Shown: piece by piece, positions 8,528 to 18,521 of the stretch | How positions within the stretch are numbered: position 1 is the first letter of the stretch | Layout: each line of letters opens with the position of its first letter | The notes under the pieces: generated by a model | The model's database searches: none | What the model was told of the DNA's origin: nothing | The model's input: the letters and a program-made list of their open reading frames with translations, nothing else | Source: Bartonella massiliensis | Lineage (GTDB): Bacteria > Pseudomonadota > Alphaproteobacteria > Rhizobiales > Rhizobiaceae | DNA: 64,000 nt | Assembly: GCF_902150025.1 (NCBI RefSeq) | Contig: NZ_CABFVS010000021.1 | Location: 1 to 64,000, forward strand | Direction: 5' to 3' | Program-made: the position numbers and the translations under genes

Positions 8528-10969
8528 TTGTTTATGAAAAATAAAAACATCAAGAGCTTTGCAGTAAAGCTTTTGTTTGTGCGCATTTTGATGTGGGGAA
8601 TCCTTTCATTTGAACGGATATGGGTACGGTTGTTGCCATTTTTCCTCGTTCTTAGTCTCTTTTGTTCGTTTAGCTGGTTGGGGCTTTTTGGCATTTTAGG
8701 CTATTGGTCCCATTTGATCTTACTTGGCATTCTGTTTGTTTGTGCGGGGGCGAGTTTATTTTTTCTTATTCGTTTTCGATTTCCCACAATGCGGGAAGTC
8801 AATGACCGTCTTGAACGCATCAATGATCTTAGACACCAGCCTTTGAATATTCAGACAGATCATATCTGTTCTGAAAACGCGGAAGATTTTAGTACTGCTA
8901 TTTGGCGTGAACATCAACGTCGAATGGCAAAACAATTATATCATTTAAAAACTGGATTTATCTCTCTTAATAGCGCGGCTTATGATCCTTTGGCTTTGAG
9001 AGCTTTGTGTGTTCTCCTTTTTGTGTGTGCTTTTAGTTTTTCTTTTGGTTCACGAGGGGGGCGTTTGGCTGATGCCTTTGATTTTCGTCCTGTTGTTGAT
9101 GAAAAATTATTGCGGATTGATGCTTGGGTAAAACCACCTGCTTATACCGGTGTGGCACCGATTTATTTGACAAAAGATGAGAAAACACAACTGGAAATTC
9201 CTGAAGGGAGCAATGTGGTTGTGCGTGTTGTCAATGGGGCTGGTGTTGCAGTTAAAGCAAAGTTTGCAGAAGATGGGAGGGAAATTTCTTTTTCACAGAA
9301 AACGGAACAAACAGCTTTAAATGATCCAATTGTTCGTTTTGAAACCCATGTAGAGCATTCAATGGATTTGTTTGTCTCGTCACGTCGTAAAAAACAGCAA
9401 TGGCATTTGCAGATGATTAAGGATGCTTTTCCGACAATTGATTGGCTGGAAAAACCAGGGCGGATTTTAACTGGGTCGTTAGAGTTGCGGTATATGCTGG
9501 ATGATGATTATGGTGTGACAAAGGCTTATGTTGAAATAGAGCCTCTTTTTCGGAATAAAAATGTTTCTTCTCTTTATAAGGCACCGGAAATAGCGCTTCT
9601 TCTTCCACGGGGCGGAAAGGGAAAAATGCGGACCGTGTACGATGTTTCAGCGCATCCATGGGCGGGATCGCAAGTCAAAATTACTTTGGTGGCAGAAGAT
9701 GGTGCGAGGCAGAAAGGGCGTAGTAAAACTTTTGTTATGACATTACCACAGCGTGTTTTTTCAAATCCTGTTGCGCGTGCTGTAGGTGAGTTGCGTCGTT
9801 TACTTGCTCTTGATGCTTCTGCGAAAGAGCGTGTATTGGATATGCTTTTTGCTTTGTTGGTGCGCCCAGAAAAGGGATTGCAAAATGCGACGCATTTTCT
9901 TGTTCTACAAAGTGCGTGGACAAGGCTTTCTTTGGCAGAAACAGAAGAGGATTTGCGCGGTGTGGTGGATTATTTATGGCAGATTGCTGTGGGGATTGAA
10001 GGCAATCAGCTTGAATCTGCGCAAAAACAATTAAAACAAGCACAAGCCGCTTTACGAGATGCACTGCGATATGGTGCTCCAGCGGCAGAAATCGAACGGC
10101 TTATGGAAGATTTACGGCAAGCTATGGCTAATTATATTCAAGCTTTGGCTGAAAAAGCACCAGATAGTCAAGTTTCTAAAAATTCTAAAGGCTCAAAAAG
10201 CTCAAAAAGTCCTCATCTTTCTGAAGGTACATTACAAGAAAAGCTTGATCTTATTGAGGAAATGGCAAAAACGGGTTCTTCTTTAGCTGCTGAACAGCTC
10301 TTGGCGGAAGTTGAACAGACGCTTGATCATTTGCGTGTGCAAAAAGGCAATCAAAATGAGGGAGAAAAAAGCCAATCTGCACAAATGAAAGAAAAGCTGG
10401 ACCAACTTGGCGATTTAATGCGTCGTCAGCAAGAAATTCTCAATGAAACACATCAGCTGGAGATGGAACAAAAACGCGGAGAAAATGTACCAGAAAAACA
10501 AAAACAATCTTTAAGAAAGCGTCAGGCTAAATTGCAGTCTGAATTATCAACTTTAGAAAAAGAATTATCAGAACAGGGATTTGAAACGGGTGATGCATTG
10601 AAAAAAGCAGAAGAAAAAATGAATTCTGCAAAGGATGATCTTGATCAGGAAAATCATCAGGCATCTATACAAAATCAGTCTGATGCTTTGGAATCTTTAC
10701 GGAAAGGTGCGCAAAGTGTTTTGAAGAAAATGCGTGAAACACTCAAAGAAACAGGAGATGATCAAAACGCTGATTCTGATCCGAAAGATCCGTTAGGACG
10801 TCCACTTTCTTCAAAAACAGATGAAGGACAAAAAGGTGAGGCACTTCCGCAAGAAAGTGATCAAATGCGTACGCGACAAATTTTAGATGAAATTCGCAAA
10901 CGTTTGGGTAAGGAGCATATTCCAAAAGCAGAAAAAAACTATCTTGAAAGATTGCTTCATTTTAATTAA
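8528..10969 (+). CDS. TIGR02302/DUF4175 family large membrane protein
   Basis: An 813-residue protein of unknown function, conserved after lysA in Rhizobiales. There are two closely spaced N-terminal transmembrane helices (about 35-58 and 62-85) and a third near 155-175. A periplasmic-looking beta-rich region follows to about 400, then long charged helices rich in Gln, Glu and Lys (about 490-740) that look coiled-coil. I kept the TTG at 8528 because 'aaaagggga' sits 7 bases upstream; an ATG at 8534 is the alternative. A weak hairpin (CCAA/TTGG) followed by six Ts lies just after the stop. The function is unassigned. Confidence 0.85.
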   Translation: MFMKNKNIKSFAVKLLFVRILMWGILSFERIWVRLLPFFLVLSLFCSFSWLGLFGILGYWSHLILLGILFVCAGASLFFLIRFRFPTMREVNDRLERINDLRHQPLNIQTDHICSENAEDFSTAIWREHQRRMAKQLYHLKTGFISLNSAAYDPLALRALCVLLFVCAFSFSFGSRGGRLADAFDFRPVVDEKLLRIDAWVKPPAYTGVAPIYLTKDEKTQLEIPEGSNVVVRVVNGAGVAVKAKFAEDGREISFSQKTEQTALNDPIVRFETHVEHSMDLFVSSRRKKQQWHLQMIKDAFPTIDWLEKPGRILTGSLELRYMLDDDYGVTKAYVEIEPLFRNKNVSSLYKAPEIALLLPRGGKGKMRTVYDVSAHPWAGSQVKITLVAEDGARQKGRSKTFVMTLPQRVFSNPVARAVGELRRLLALDASAKERVLDMLFALLVRPEKGLQNATHFLVLQSAWTRLSLAETEEDLRGVVDYLWQIAVGIEGNQLESAQKQLKQAQAALRDALRYGAPAAEIERLMEDLRQAMANYIQALAEKAPDSQVSKNSKGSKSSKSPHLSEGTLQEKLDLIEEMAKTGSSLAAEQLLAEVEQTLDHLRVQKGNQNEGEKSQSAQMKEKLDQLGDLMRRQQEILNETHQLEMEQKRGENVPEKQKQSLRKRQAKLQSELSTLEKELSEQGFETGDALKKAEEKMNSAKDDLDQENHQASIQNQSDALESLRKGAQSVLKKMRETLKETGDDQNADSDPKDPLGRPLSSKTDEGQKGEALPQESDQMRTRQILDEIRKRLGKEHIPKAEKNYLERLLHFN

Positions 10970-11224
10970 CCAATGATTGGCTTTTTTCTTAATTGATATC
11001 AGAAATAGTGTATGAGAAACTTTTATGGAGTTTACGCTCCAAAGAAAATGATTAAAGCGCTTTTAATGCAATAATCATCCTATTTTACAGCTTTTTTGAT
11101 CATTTAAGTTTAAAAGGTGAAAGATTAAAATGTTCGCTATTGCGGAGAAAGAGCAGAAGTCCATATAGGTTTAGTATATGAAAACCTGTAATATTTAAAG
11201 TTTTTTTCTACATGGTATGTTGAG

Positions 11225-11965
11225 TTGGATATTGTCACACTGAAAGATTTTTATACTTCTGCACTTGGACTGCGTCTGCAAAAGACGCTGTGTAACCAAT
11301 TGAATTTGTGGTGGCCCGATCTTATGGATAAGCGCGTTATGGGGTTGGGCTATGCACTTCCTTATCTTTCTGCATTGCGTGAACGTACCCAACAATGTTT
11401 TGCTTTTATGCCAGCAGCACAAGGTGCTTCATCTTGGCCCTGTGCTGATAAAGTTGCTACAGCGCTTGTTTTTGAAGAAGATTTACCGCTTCCTGATGCG
11501 TCAATTGATTGTATTTTATTGGTCCATGCATTAGAATACACAGAAGATTCATTTGAAACGTTGAATGAAATATGGCGTGTTTTAACTCCCAATGGCCACT
11601 TGATCGTTATTGTTCCTAATCGCTCTGGATTTTGGGCGCGCAATACGACCACACCTTTTGGTTATGGCGAACCCTATAGTCGGCAACAGATTACTCGTTT
11701 GTTTGAAAAAACAAACTTTGTTTGTGGGCCCATACAAGAAATTGTCCATTATATGCCCTCTGCAGGTTATGTTTCACGTGTATTTTCATTTTTTTATGAA
11801 CCATTTGCACGCCATCTTTTACCTTATTTTGGTGGGCTTCTAATGTGTCAGGCACAAAAACGTGTTTATCAAGGTTTGTTGGTACAGCGTCGTCAGTCGC
11901 GGCGTATTTTTATTCCTGCTTTATCACCGCAGACAAGAAATATTTTAATTTATAAAGATCATTAA
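11225..11965 (+). CDS. Class I SAM-dependent methyltransferase (type 11-like)
   Basis: A 246-residue cytoplasmic protein with a methyltransferase core. The nucleotide-binding region is atypical: MGLGYALPYLSAL stands near residues 38-50 where a GxGxG motif is expected. It is followed by LPLPDASIDCILLVHALEYTED (near 88-109) and EIWRVLTPNGHLIVIVPNR (near 115-133), the usual acidic loop and post-motif of Methyltransf_11. The substrate is unknown. It starts at a TTG with no obvious Shine-Dalgarno sequence. In related genomes it sits near a glyoxalase II gene, which is not seen here. Downstream the DNA decays into integrase repeats. Confidence 0.85.
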   Translation: MDIVTLKDFYTSALGLRLQKTLCNQLNLWWPDLMDKRVMGLGYALPYLSALRERTQQCFAFMPAAQGASSWPCADKVATALVFEEDLPLPDASIDCILLVHALEYTEDSFETLNEIWRVLTPNGHLIVIVPNRSGFWARNTTTPFGYGEPYSRQQITRLFEKTNFVCGPIQEIVHYMPSAGYVSRVFSFFYEPFARHLLPYFGGLLMCQAQKRVYQGLLVQRRQSRRIFIPALSPQTRNILIYKDH

Positions 11966-12112
11966 TCATTTTGCCATTGGCATAAGAATTACTCATATGG
12001 GGAGCATTCTCTTACTTAAAATTTTTGCATTCACAAAATGTTCGTTTGCACATTAGACAATATACAATGGGATTGGCATATGAACAAAAAATCTCAAGGA
12101 TCAATAGATTGA

Positions 12113-12290
12113 GTCATCTTTAATGAATCGTGGTAATATTCTGAGTGAGAAAAATGTTGGGCTCTTTGTTAAGTGTAAAAATGGTCATGTCCAATGAAGT
12201 TTTCATAATATGATGAATAAATACCGTGAAATGAATTTGGCAGAAACTTTAAAGGAAAGAATATTCTTTCAATGGTTTTCTATCGTCCTA
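12113..12290 (+). pseudogene. Integrase-arm repeat, partial copy C0
   Basis: A degenerate plus-strand stretch whose translations KNGHVQ and NKYREMNLAETLK line up with KNGGAQW and HGCRREMGLGALRDVSLK of the intact copy at 51736. It carries stops and frameshifts and lacks the upstream hairpin region. Confidence 0.45.
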
Positions 12291-12466
12291 TGAGGATAAA
12301 TCAAAAGGTCTTATAAAATCTCTGCTTTATCTTTACAGTGTGGAGACTTTAAAGCACTTTGGACAAGATAAAAGCTTTGTTTATAATCTTAAATAATTTT
12401 TTAATTATGAGAAGATTATTTTTGAATAATACGCCATGTTTTTTAATGGATTTTTATTATATAATA

Positions 12467-12885
12467 TATTGATTTATATGATTATTTAGTGTTATAAGTG
12501 TCTCTGAATATCGTAAGATTTTTTCATTTAAAATTTTTCTCATATTGAATCAAACAAAATCATTTGTTTGTATGTCATAAGTGGGAGAGTCCGTGTGGGT
12601 AAAAATTGTAAAAGGAAGGTCATACTTCTTATGGATTGTTTTAACTGTTAAGGGTCGTAAGGACTTCGCGACATTTTAGAGCAGCTCCAGGTGTGTGATG
12701 GTGCTCACTTGCTCTTTTATTAGGGGTTGTATTGCCAAAATAAGCGTAAAGATGGTTGTGTTCAATGGCTTTATAGTTAGGATAACACTGAGCATTATAT
12801 CATTTAATTATACGATCTCTTAAGAGGAGACAAGTAAGGGAATAGAGGAAAAATATCTCTCAATTTAGGCTCGTAAATGTGTGAT
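12467..12885 (+). pseudogene. Integrase-arm repeat, copy C
   Basis: Begins with the terminal motif 'tattgatttata', then the conserved upstream block and a degenerate hairpin ('atttgtttgtatgtcataag'). It runs into a broken arm-domain frame containing a segment matching NKRKDGCVQWLYS. Orientation is plus. Stops in all frames. Confidence 0.65.
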
Positions 12886-12996
12886 AAAGTCATAGGGAAG
12901 CGGTATATTAAAAAATAATTATGAATATCAATAGGCTATCGAGGATGATTATGGTAAAGAATATGTAAAATATTTATGGTTTTTGTCTGCTCAAGA

Positions 12997-13320
12997 TATT
13001 GATTTATAAGGATAAATTAGTGTCATTCAAATTGAATGAGAGCCTCGAAAATTGTAAGATTTTTTTCTTTTAAATCTATATCTTGAATCAAGAAAAATTA
13101 TTCCTTACAACTTCACAAGTTGAATTTGGTGTATGGATAAAGCTATTGAAGAAAAGAATAAAGATATCTCTCATGTAACTCCGCGAGTTCTGAAGGCGAT
13201 TGTAATATTGAAAGTTCGTGATGGTATGATGGTACTGATTTTGTTTTCAGTGAATAACTTGAAGAGCACTAATAATGCGGATTCAAAGTTGCTATTTTGA
13301 AGTATCTTGTGAAGCTTTAA
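12997..13320 (+). pseudogene. Integrase-arm repeat, copy D
   Basis: Plus-strand copy starting at 'tattgatttata', with a 'caaattgaatgagagcc' block, a 'acaacttcacaagttg' hairpin remnant and a short decayed arm-domain segment. It lies in tandem behind copy C and faces the minus-strand copy E. Confidence 0.6.
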
Positions 13321-13435
13321 AGTATTTTAGTTATTCGGTTGTTTTTTTTCGCTGGAGTGTTTCCGTTATTCATAGCAGAGGGTTCGTGTATTTTATCATA
13401 AGGGTCTTGAGAGCAAAAATCATTTAAGGTACCTA

Positions 13436-13778
13436 AATATATTTCATTATGATAACTCATGAATGGTATAATGTGAAAGTTTTAGTAAAGTTTATCAAGC
13501 TATAGAACCCACCCATTTTCATGTTTATGGAGGGATAAGTCTGCAGCAGCATATTTATTCATTGTCAATATCACGATCGCTTATGGCGCTTAAAAGTATT
13601 CGTGAGAGAAATTTTTATTTTTTCTTTAATCATTTGTTCTCTCTACGCGCACTCTATTTGTAATGCGTAAAAAAGTCGCTTTGATTGATTCCATTATAAG
13701 AGAGTTGAAATGAAAGAATATCACGATATTGAGAGGCTCTCATTCAATTTAAAATAATCATAAATATAAATATATTAT
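13436..13778 (-). pseudogene. Integrase-arm repeat, copy E
   Basis: Minus-strand copy recognisable from 'catgaatggtataatg' on its left and 'gagaggctctcattcaa' plus the terminal AT motif on its right. It is inverted with respect to copy D. No intact frame. Confidence 0.6.
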
Positions 13779-13893
13779 AAGTAATTCTATAGCATTATTT
13801 AAATTGTATGTGCGTATTTTTTTCATCTCGTTGGTATTTTAATGTAAAGAAAAATTGAGAATATTCTTACTTTTAAAGACACTCAATATCGAA

Positions 13894-14574
13894 TTAGAGG
13901 TTTAAACGATAACCATTTTGATCTGTCATAAGAATCTGTGCGTTAGAGGGATCTTTTTCGATTTTTTGTCGTAAACGATAGATATGGGTTTCTAAAGTAT
14001 GGGTGATAATGTTTTCATTATACCCCCAAACTTGTTCTAATAATGTTTCACGGCTGACAATTTTATCATTGGCATAATAAAGGCATTCGAGAATAGCAGC
14101 TTCTTTTTCTGTGAGACGGATTTTATTACTGTTTTGATCAAGAAGGAGTTTTTTTCTTAGTTTAAAAGTATAGGGACCAATATGAAAGGTTGTATCTTCA
14201 TTTTGTTCATATTGGCGCAATTGTGCTCGAATTCGTGCTAATAACACTGCAAAGCGAAAGGGTTTTGTCACATAATCATTGGCGCCTGTTTCAAGACCTA
14301 AAATGGTATCGCAGTCTGTATCATTATTGGTTATCATGATAATGGGGGCACGAAATTCTTGGGTGCGTAATTGTTGAACGGCTTGGCGACCATCAAGATC
14401 AGGAAGCTCAAGCCCCAAAATGGCGAGATCAATATTTTCTTCTTGAATTATTTGCATTCCCCTTTCAGCTGTTTTGGCTTGGAAAACTTCAAATTCTTGA
14501 TGCATTTGCAATTGTTCTACCAAAATGGGGCGTAGATCATCATCTTCAACGATTAAAAGAGTATAGTTGTTCAT
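13894..14574 (-). CDS. OmpR/PhoB-type response regulator lacking the phospho-acceptor Asp
   Basis: A 226-residue DNA-binding response regulator. The receiver domain spans about 1-118 and the winged-helix trans_reg_C domain about 130-226, with LTEKEAAILECL and the recognition-helix region THTLETHIYRLRQKIE. Acidic-pocket residues Asp11/Asp12, Thr82 and Lys104 are present, but residue 54, normally the phosphorylated Asp in the LDxxLP pattern, is Gly (codon GGG at 14413-14415, context AILGLELPD). It may therefore act independently of phosphorylation. I chose the inner ATG (MNNYTLLIVEDDD) because 'taaggg' precedes it; an ATG ten codons earlier is possible. No partner kinase is adjacent. Confidence 0.88.
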   Translation of the reverse strand: MNNYTLLIVEDDDLRPILVEQLQMHQEFEVFQAKTAERGMQIIQEENIDLAILGLELPDLDGRQAVQQLRTQEFRAPIIMITNNDTDCDTILGLETGANDYVTKPFRFAVLLARIRAQLRQYEQNEDTTFHIGPYTFKLRKKLLLDQNSNKIRLTEKEAAILECLYYANDKIVSRETLLEQVWGYNENIITHTLETHIYRLRQKIEKDPSNAQILMTDQNGYRLNL

Positions 14575-14795
14575 GTTTTCCCTTATAGGCATGCTGATGC
14601 ACACTGATTGGTAAAGAGTAATTTTATGAAAAATGAGTTGTCATGCAAGAACAATTAAAAGAGGAAAGTTAAAAAAAATCTCTAAAAAATGAACTTTTAT
14701 CATTTCTATGGTGCTTACCAAAAAGAATATATATTTTTCATTTATAGAATATTTATAGATTAAAAGCATTTTTTATACTTTTGGGTGTGTTTTTT

Positions 14796-15021
14796 CCAGC
14801 TTCCAATATTGCGACAGACTTTGGTATTTAAGACGGTTCATGAAAAGCCATTTTTAGTTCTTTCTTCTATAGTTTTTACCCACACACCAACCCTGCTTGT
14901 GACGTGCAAGAAAGTGATTTTGATTGATTGACGATAAACAGATTTGAAACGAGTGAACCTTACGTTATTCGGGGTTCTCATTCAAGTTAAATAACGCTAT
15001 ATTATCATTATAAATCAATAT
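14796..15021 (-). pseudogene. Integrase-arm repeat, copy F (upstream part)
   Basis: Minus-strand copy keeping the 5' half of the element: the hairpin 'gcttgtgacgtgcaag', the 'gtttttacccacacacc' stretch, the start region and the terminal AT motif. The arm domain is truncated after about 20 codons. Confidence 0.7.
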
Positions 15022-15035
15022 GTTATCTTTACAAT

Positions 15036-15330
15036 TAAGCACCACCATCTTTACGCTTATAGAGCAACACGTCGGCACCATCATATATTGGGGCTTGCTC
15101 TAAAATGTTGCTATATCCTTGGTATTTAAGATAATTTATAAGAGGTATACTCTTTCTTTCATGTTTTTTATCTACGCAGGCTTTTTTGTTTTTAACGTGT
15201 AAAAGACATGATTTTGATTACCTCAACAAGAGGTTTGAAATGAGAGAAATCCTATGGCACCAGAAGTTCTAATCCAATATACAAAACAATGAATATTTTT
15301 TATAAACCAATGTGATATAAATCAATATGA
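15036..15330 (-). pseudogene. Integrase-arm repeat, copy G
   Basis: Follows copy F directly in the same orientation. It begins inside the arm domain (segment matching LHKRKDG reversed, 'accatctttacgctt') and ends in a decayed terminal motif near 15330. Frames are broken. Confidence 0.6.
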
Positions 15331-15572
15331 TGCGTTTTTAAGCATGAAGCGAACTGTGCAATACCTAGCACAGATACATGGTTTAAGAGAATTTCATTGT
15401 TATCTTTATTGTTTTTTTCGTTGCATTTGTATGTGAAGTGGTTGGTATTGTGCTCGTGGTGTTGTCCATTATAATTGTTGAAGAAGCCTTACCTTGAGCT
15501 ATGCTAAAGAAGATGCACCATAAAGAGAATGTTTGTGCAATTTGGGGAGGCTATATTGAGAAAGGGTGCAGA
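15331..15572. other. Intergenic DNA, nothing recognised
   Basis: AT-rich spacer between repeat G and the structure downstream of the EVE gene. I see no open frame or repeat in it. Confidence 0.4.
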
Positions 15573-15640
15573 GTAAAAAATAACAAGGACGCGTATATGA
15601 GCATGAGACCCCGTAAGGGGATGTGCTGCTCTTGTCCTTT
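15573..15640 (-). terminator. Nested hairpin and T tract after the EVE gene
   Basis: Three nested complementary blocks: 15585-15590 with 15634-15639 (AAGGAC/GTCCTT), 15599-15603 with 15627-15631 (GAGCA/TGCTC), and CCCC/GGGG around a GTAA loop at 15609-15620. On the minus strand this is followed by a run of six Ts (15575-15580). It is most simply a terminator for the EVE gene ending at 15697. The elaborate fold also allows a small structured RNA. Confidence 0.45.
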
Positions 15641-15696
15641 TGCACGATGAAGCACTGTTTGATATGAGTTAATGAATAAAAACTATTGTTTTAAAA

Positions 15697-16125
15697 TCAA
15701 AGTATTTCCTTTTTAAGGTTGCCCATCAAACACACTTCTTTCCATTCATCTTCTGTCACAGGTTGTACTGATAAGCGGCTGGCATTAACCAACACCATAT
15801 TGGCTAGTTTGGGATTGGCTTTAATTTGTTTTAATGAAACAGGTGTTGGCATGTCACAAAGTGCGCGGATATCCACACATTCCCAGCGTGGATCAGAGGT
15901 TGTAGAATCAGGGTGTGCTTCAGCACATATTTCTACAATGCCTACAATTTCTAAGCCTTTATTTGAGTGATAAAAAAAACCTTTATCGCCATATTTCATG
16001 GTACGCATATTATTACGGGCTTGATAATTGCGGACACCATCCCATTGTTCACCATCAGCTCCTTTTTTCTTTTGCATCTCCCATGACCATTTATGGGGTT
16101 CAGATTTAAAAAGCCAATAAGCCAT
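15697..16125 (-). CDS. EVE-domain protein
   Basis: A 142-residue single-domain protein opening with MAYWLFKSEPHKWSW, the typical start of EVE proteins, followed by WDGVRNYQARNNMRTM (near 29-44) and GDKGFFYHSN (near 46-55). EVE domains share the PUA-like fold of YTH domains and are thought to bind modified bases in DNA or RNA. The exact role in alphaproteobacteria is not established. In relatives it lies in a run with gpsA and tsaD on the same strand; here about 900 bases of decayed DNA separate it from tsaD. Confidence 0.9.
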   Translation of the reverse strand: MAYWLFKSEPHKWSWEMQKKKGADGEQWDGVRNYQARNNMRTMKYGDKGFFYHSNKGLEIVGIVEICAEAHPDSTTSDPRWECVDIRALCDMPTPVSLKQIKANPKLANMVLVNASRLSVQPVTEDEWKEVCLMGNLKKEIL

Positions 16126-16587
16126 GCGTTCACCTTTTTCATAGATTGTTATGCATTCATCATGCGCATTTTTATAAGCACCTTTATAACATCATCAATG
16201 ATGATTTTTAAAATGCGGTAAAGAACGGGCACTATCTGTTTTTTGTTTCAAAATAATTTGTAATAAAAGAATATGTTATCATTGATAATGGAGATAAAGA
16301 TACTTTTTATCGTTTAGCGGAAAAATATATCAAAAATAGATTATAAAGTGTTCACTCATGTGGAAGCTTAATCATTTTTCGGGCTATAATTCGAAAAGCA
16401 ATCATTAGAGGCGCATTACGTTAGAAAAAATTTAGCAAGAAAATTGGTTTTGAAAAGTGACGATAATGGTCTGTGAAATAAATAGATGATCAAAGATGGA
16501 CATGTCAAAAGATGGTTTCATATCTATGTTTCGTGGGAGAGAGTAGATCTTATGATGCCAATACTGTCATTTGAGGTTTGATGGTAT
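16126..16587. other. Intergenic DNA, probable site of lost genes
   Basis: AT-rich spacer with no open frame. In many Rhizobiales gpsA and a YciI-like gene occupy this interval between tsaD and the EVE gene; no trace of either is readable here. The synteny statement is from memory. Confidence 0.35.
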
Positions 16588-16925
16588 CAATATATTAATG
16601 CGTTGTTTATCATGATAATTGAATTAGAGAGTTGAAAATCGTGGGATCTTTTTAGCGCAAAGGATTCTTTTAGCACAAATCCTCTTATATTTTGAATCAA
16701 TGAAAATTGCTGGTTTTCACATCACAAGCAGGGTTGGTATGTGGACAAAATTTGTACAAGACAAGGATTCAAAGTGCTTATAATGAACGATTTCAATGAT
16801 CCAAGGGTTGTTGCAACATTGAGAGGCGGCAAAGTATATAATGGTGCTGGTTTGCAGTTTTCTTGAAAAATGAAGTGTTTTTAGAATACCTAGTGAATAT
16901 TTAGATTTGCGTATCAAGCTTTAGA
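16588..16925 (+). pseudogene. Integrase-arm repeat, copy H
   Basis: Plus-strand copy with a decayed left end, the hairpin remnant 'cacatcacaagcagggttgg', the conserved 'gtggacaaaatttgtac' stretch, and about 30 codons of arm domain (segment matching SVATLKGGKVYNGAGL) before it decays. Confidence 0.7.
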
Positions 16926-17065
16926 TTAAGTGAATCCTCTGACATGAGAAGCAGGTAGAATCGTTTGTAAGGGGGAAATTAATTCAATAACTACATTTGG
17001 ATTGTTTACCAACCGGATTTAAGTGTAAATCTTTGTTCTTTGAGCAGTGGAGAGAAAGTCAATTT

Positions 17066-18160
17066 TTACGCTTTTGTTCCACGGCGTCCTGTTCCGATTA
17101 AGGGAGAGGCTTTTTCATCTAATGGCCAGCGTGAGCGAGGAGCAATATCAAGAGAGCTTGTTTCTCCACGCGCGAGCTTTTGTGCACCGGCAAAAGCAAT
17201 CATTGCCGCATTATCCGTACACAAGGAAAGAGGAGGCGCTATAAATTCAAAACCATGTTGATGGGCAAGTTCTTGCAATGTAGAGCGAATGGCTTGGTTT
17301 GCAGCAACACCACCTGCGACAACTAAAGCAGGAGGGCGCTTTCCTTTATCATGAGAGAGAGGATACTGGTTGGTAAAGTGTTGTAGAGCCAAATGAACAC
17401 GATCACGCACTGTATCGGTTACGGCGGCTTGGAAACTTGCTGCAATGTCAGCAATATCATTTTCAGTAAGGGGAGCTATGGCTGTTGCGGCTTGTCGAAC
17501 AGCCGTTTTGAGGCCTGAAAAAGAAAAATCTAAGCGTTTTTCACCTTTTAAAGGTCGTGGAAGAGCGATACGATTTTTATTGCCCAATAAAGCTGCTTTT
17601 TCAAGTGCTGGTCCACCAGGATAAGGAAGTCCTAAAAGTTTTGCAGTTTTATCAAAAGCTTCTCCTAATGCATCATCAATGGTGCTTCCTAAACGTTGGT
17701 AGTTGCCTATTCCATGTACAAGGATTGTTTGTGTATGCCCCCCTGAAACCAAAAGTAATAAATAAGGAAATTTGACATTGTGCGTCAACACAGCTGTTAA
17801 AGCATGTCCCTCTAGGTGATTTACGGCAATAAATGGTTTTCCTGTAGCAAGAGAGAGTGCTTTTGCGCTCATAACGCCTACCAATAGCCCCCCTATTAAA
17901 CCAGGTCCACTGGTGGCTGCGATGCCATCAATGTCTTTTAATTTTGTATTTGCTTGTGTGAGTGCTTGCAGAATTAACTGATCCAGAATTTCAACATGGG
18001 CACGAGCGGCAATTTCAGGAACAACACCGCCGTAAGGCGCATGATGATCAATTTGACTCCAAACAATATTGGAAAGAATTCGGCTGTTTGATTTATTGTT
18101 ATATTCAATGACAGCAGCGGAAGTTTCATCACAACTTGTTTCTATTCCTAACAGACGCAT
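17066..18160 (-). CDS. tsaD: tRNA N6-adenosine threonylcarbamoyltransferase
   Basis: Transfers the threonylcarbamoyl group to A37 of ANN-decoding tRNAs, together with TsaB and TsaE (not in this window). The 364-residue ASKHA-fold protein starts [14 protein letters not shown] and has the metal-binding pair His115/His119 in NHLEGHA, GGHTQ near 145, and the late nucleotide-binding segment [11 protein letters not shown] took the ATG at 18160 rather than an in-frame TTG three codons earlier, because 'agga' sits ten bases before it and the family starts at this Met. It diverges from the mitofilin-like gene. Confidence 0.94.
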   Translation of the reverse strand: MRLLGIETSCDETSAAVIEYNNKSNSRILSNIVWSQIDHHAPYGGVVPEIAARAHVEILDQLILQALTQANTKLKDIDGIAATSGPGLIGGLLVGVMSAKALSLATGKPFIAVNHLEGHALTAVLTHNVKFPYLLLLVSGGHTQTILVHGIGNYQRLGSTIDDALGEAFDKTAKLLGLPYPGGPALEKAALLGNKNRIALPRPLKGEKRLDFSFSGLKTAVRQAATAIAPLTENDIADIAASFQAAVTDTVRDRVHLALQHFTNQYPLSHDKGKRPPALVVAGGVAANQAIRSTLQELAHQHGFEFIAPPLSLCTDNAAMIAFAGAQKLARGETSSLDIAPRSRWPLDEKASPLIGTGRRGTKA

Positions 18161-18521
18161 TTTAAGCAAATCCTATATTGAAGCTTCTTTGTCTGCGTGC
18201 GTACCATGAACAGAAAAAGATGCAAACTATTTCTCTTAAGAATTGATTTTATCTATAAGAGAATGCATTTTGGTACTTTCTTTTAATTTTATGGTATTGT
18301 TGATTAAAAAATACAGATGTACTTTTAAAAACTTGTCTATTAAAGTTTATCGTTGTAAATATTCTTGAGAGAATATGCGGGGTGGAAAATTTCTATAAAG
18401 TTATATTCTCTATAAAAAACATGTAAAGCAAACGAAGATATTTGAGAAAAGCTTCATTTTTAAAGCTTTTTTCATTTTATTATTTTATCATTAAAAAAAG
18501 TGTGCACAAAAAGTAACAAAG
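18161..18521. other. Divergent intergenic region, site of missing hemC-hemD
   Basis: A 361-base non-coding gap between tsaD and the mitofilin-like gene. In Rhizobiales with heme synthesis, hemC and hemD sit exactly here, on the plus strand ahead of the mitofilin-like gene. Neither is present and no remnant is readable. The statement on neighbours is from known synteny; the absence is seen directly. Confidence 0.6.
18447..18472 (+). terminator. A/T-rich hairpin with T tract
   Basis: Eight-base stem AAAAGCTT/AAGCTTTT (18447-18454 and 18463-18470) with an eight-base loop, running into Ts. It lies 50 bases before the mitofilin-like start, so it may be an attenuator or a leftover terminator. The low GC makes its stability doubtful. 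Confidence 0.35.

Noticed and set aside
9735-10064. Minus-strand open frames of 80-110 codons inside the TIGR02302 gene
   Set aside because: Shadow frames of a well-supported coding region, with no family resemblance or ribosome-binding sites.
12320-12400. Possible echo of the methyltransferase gene 3' end
   Set aside because: Shared words such as 'tgctttatc' and 'tttataa' need a large gap to align; not better than chance by eye.
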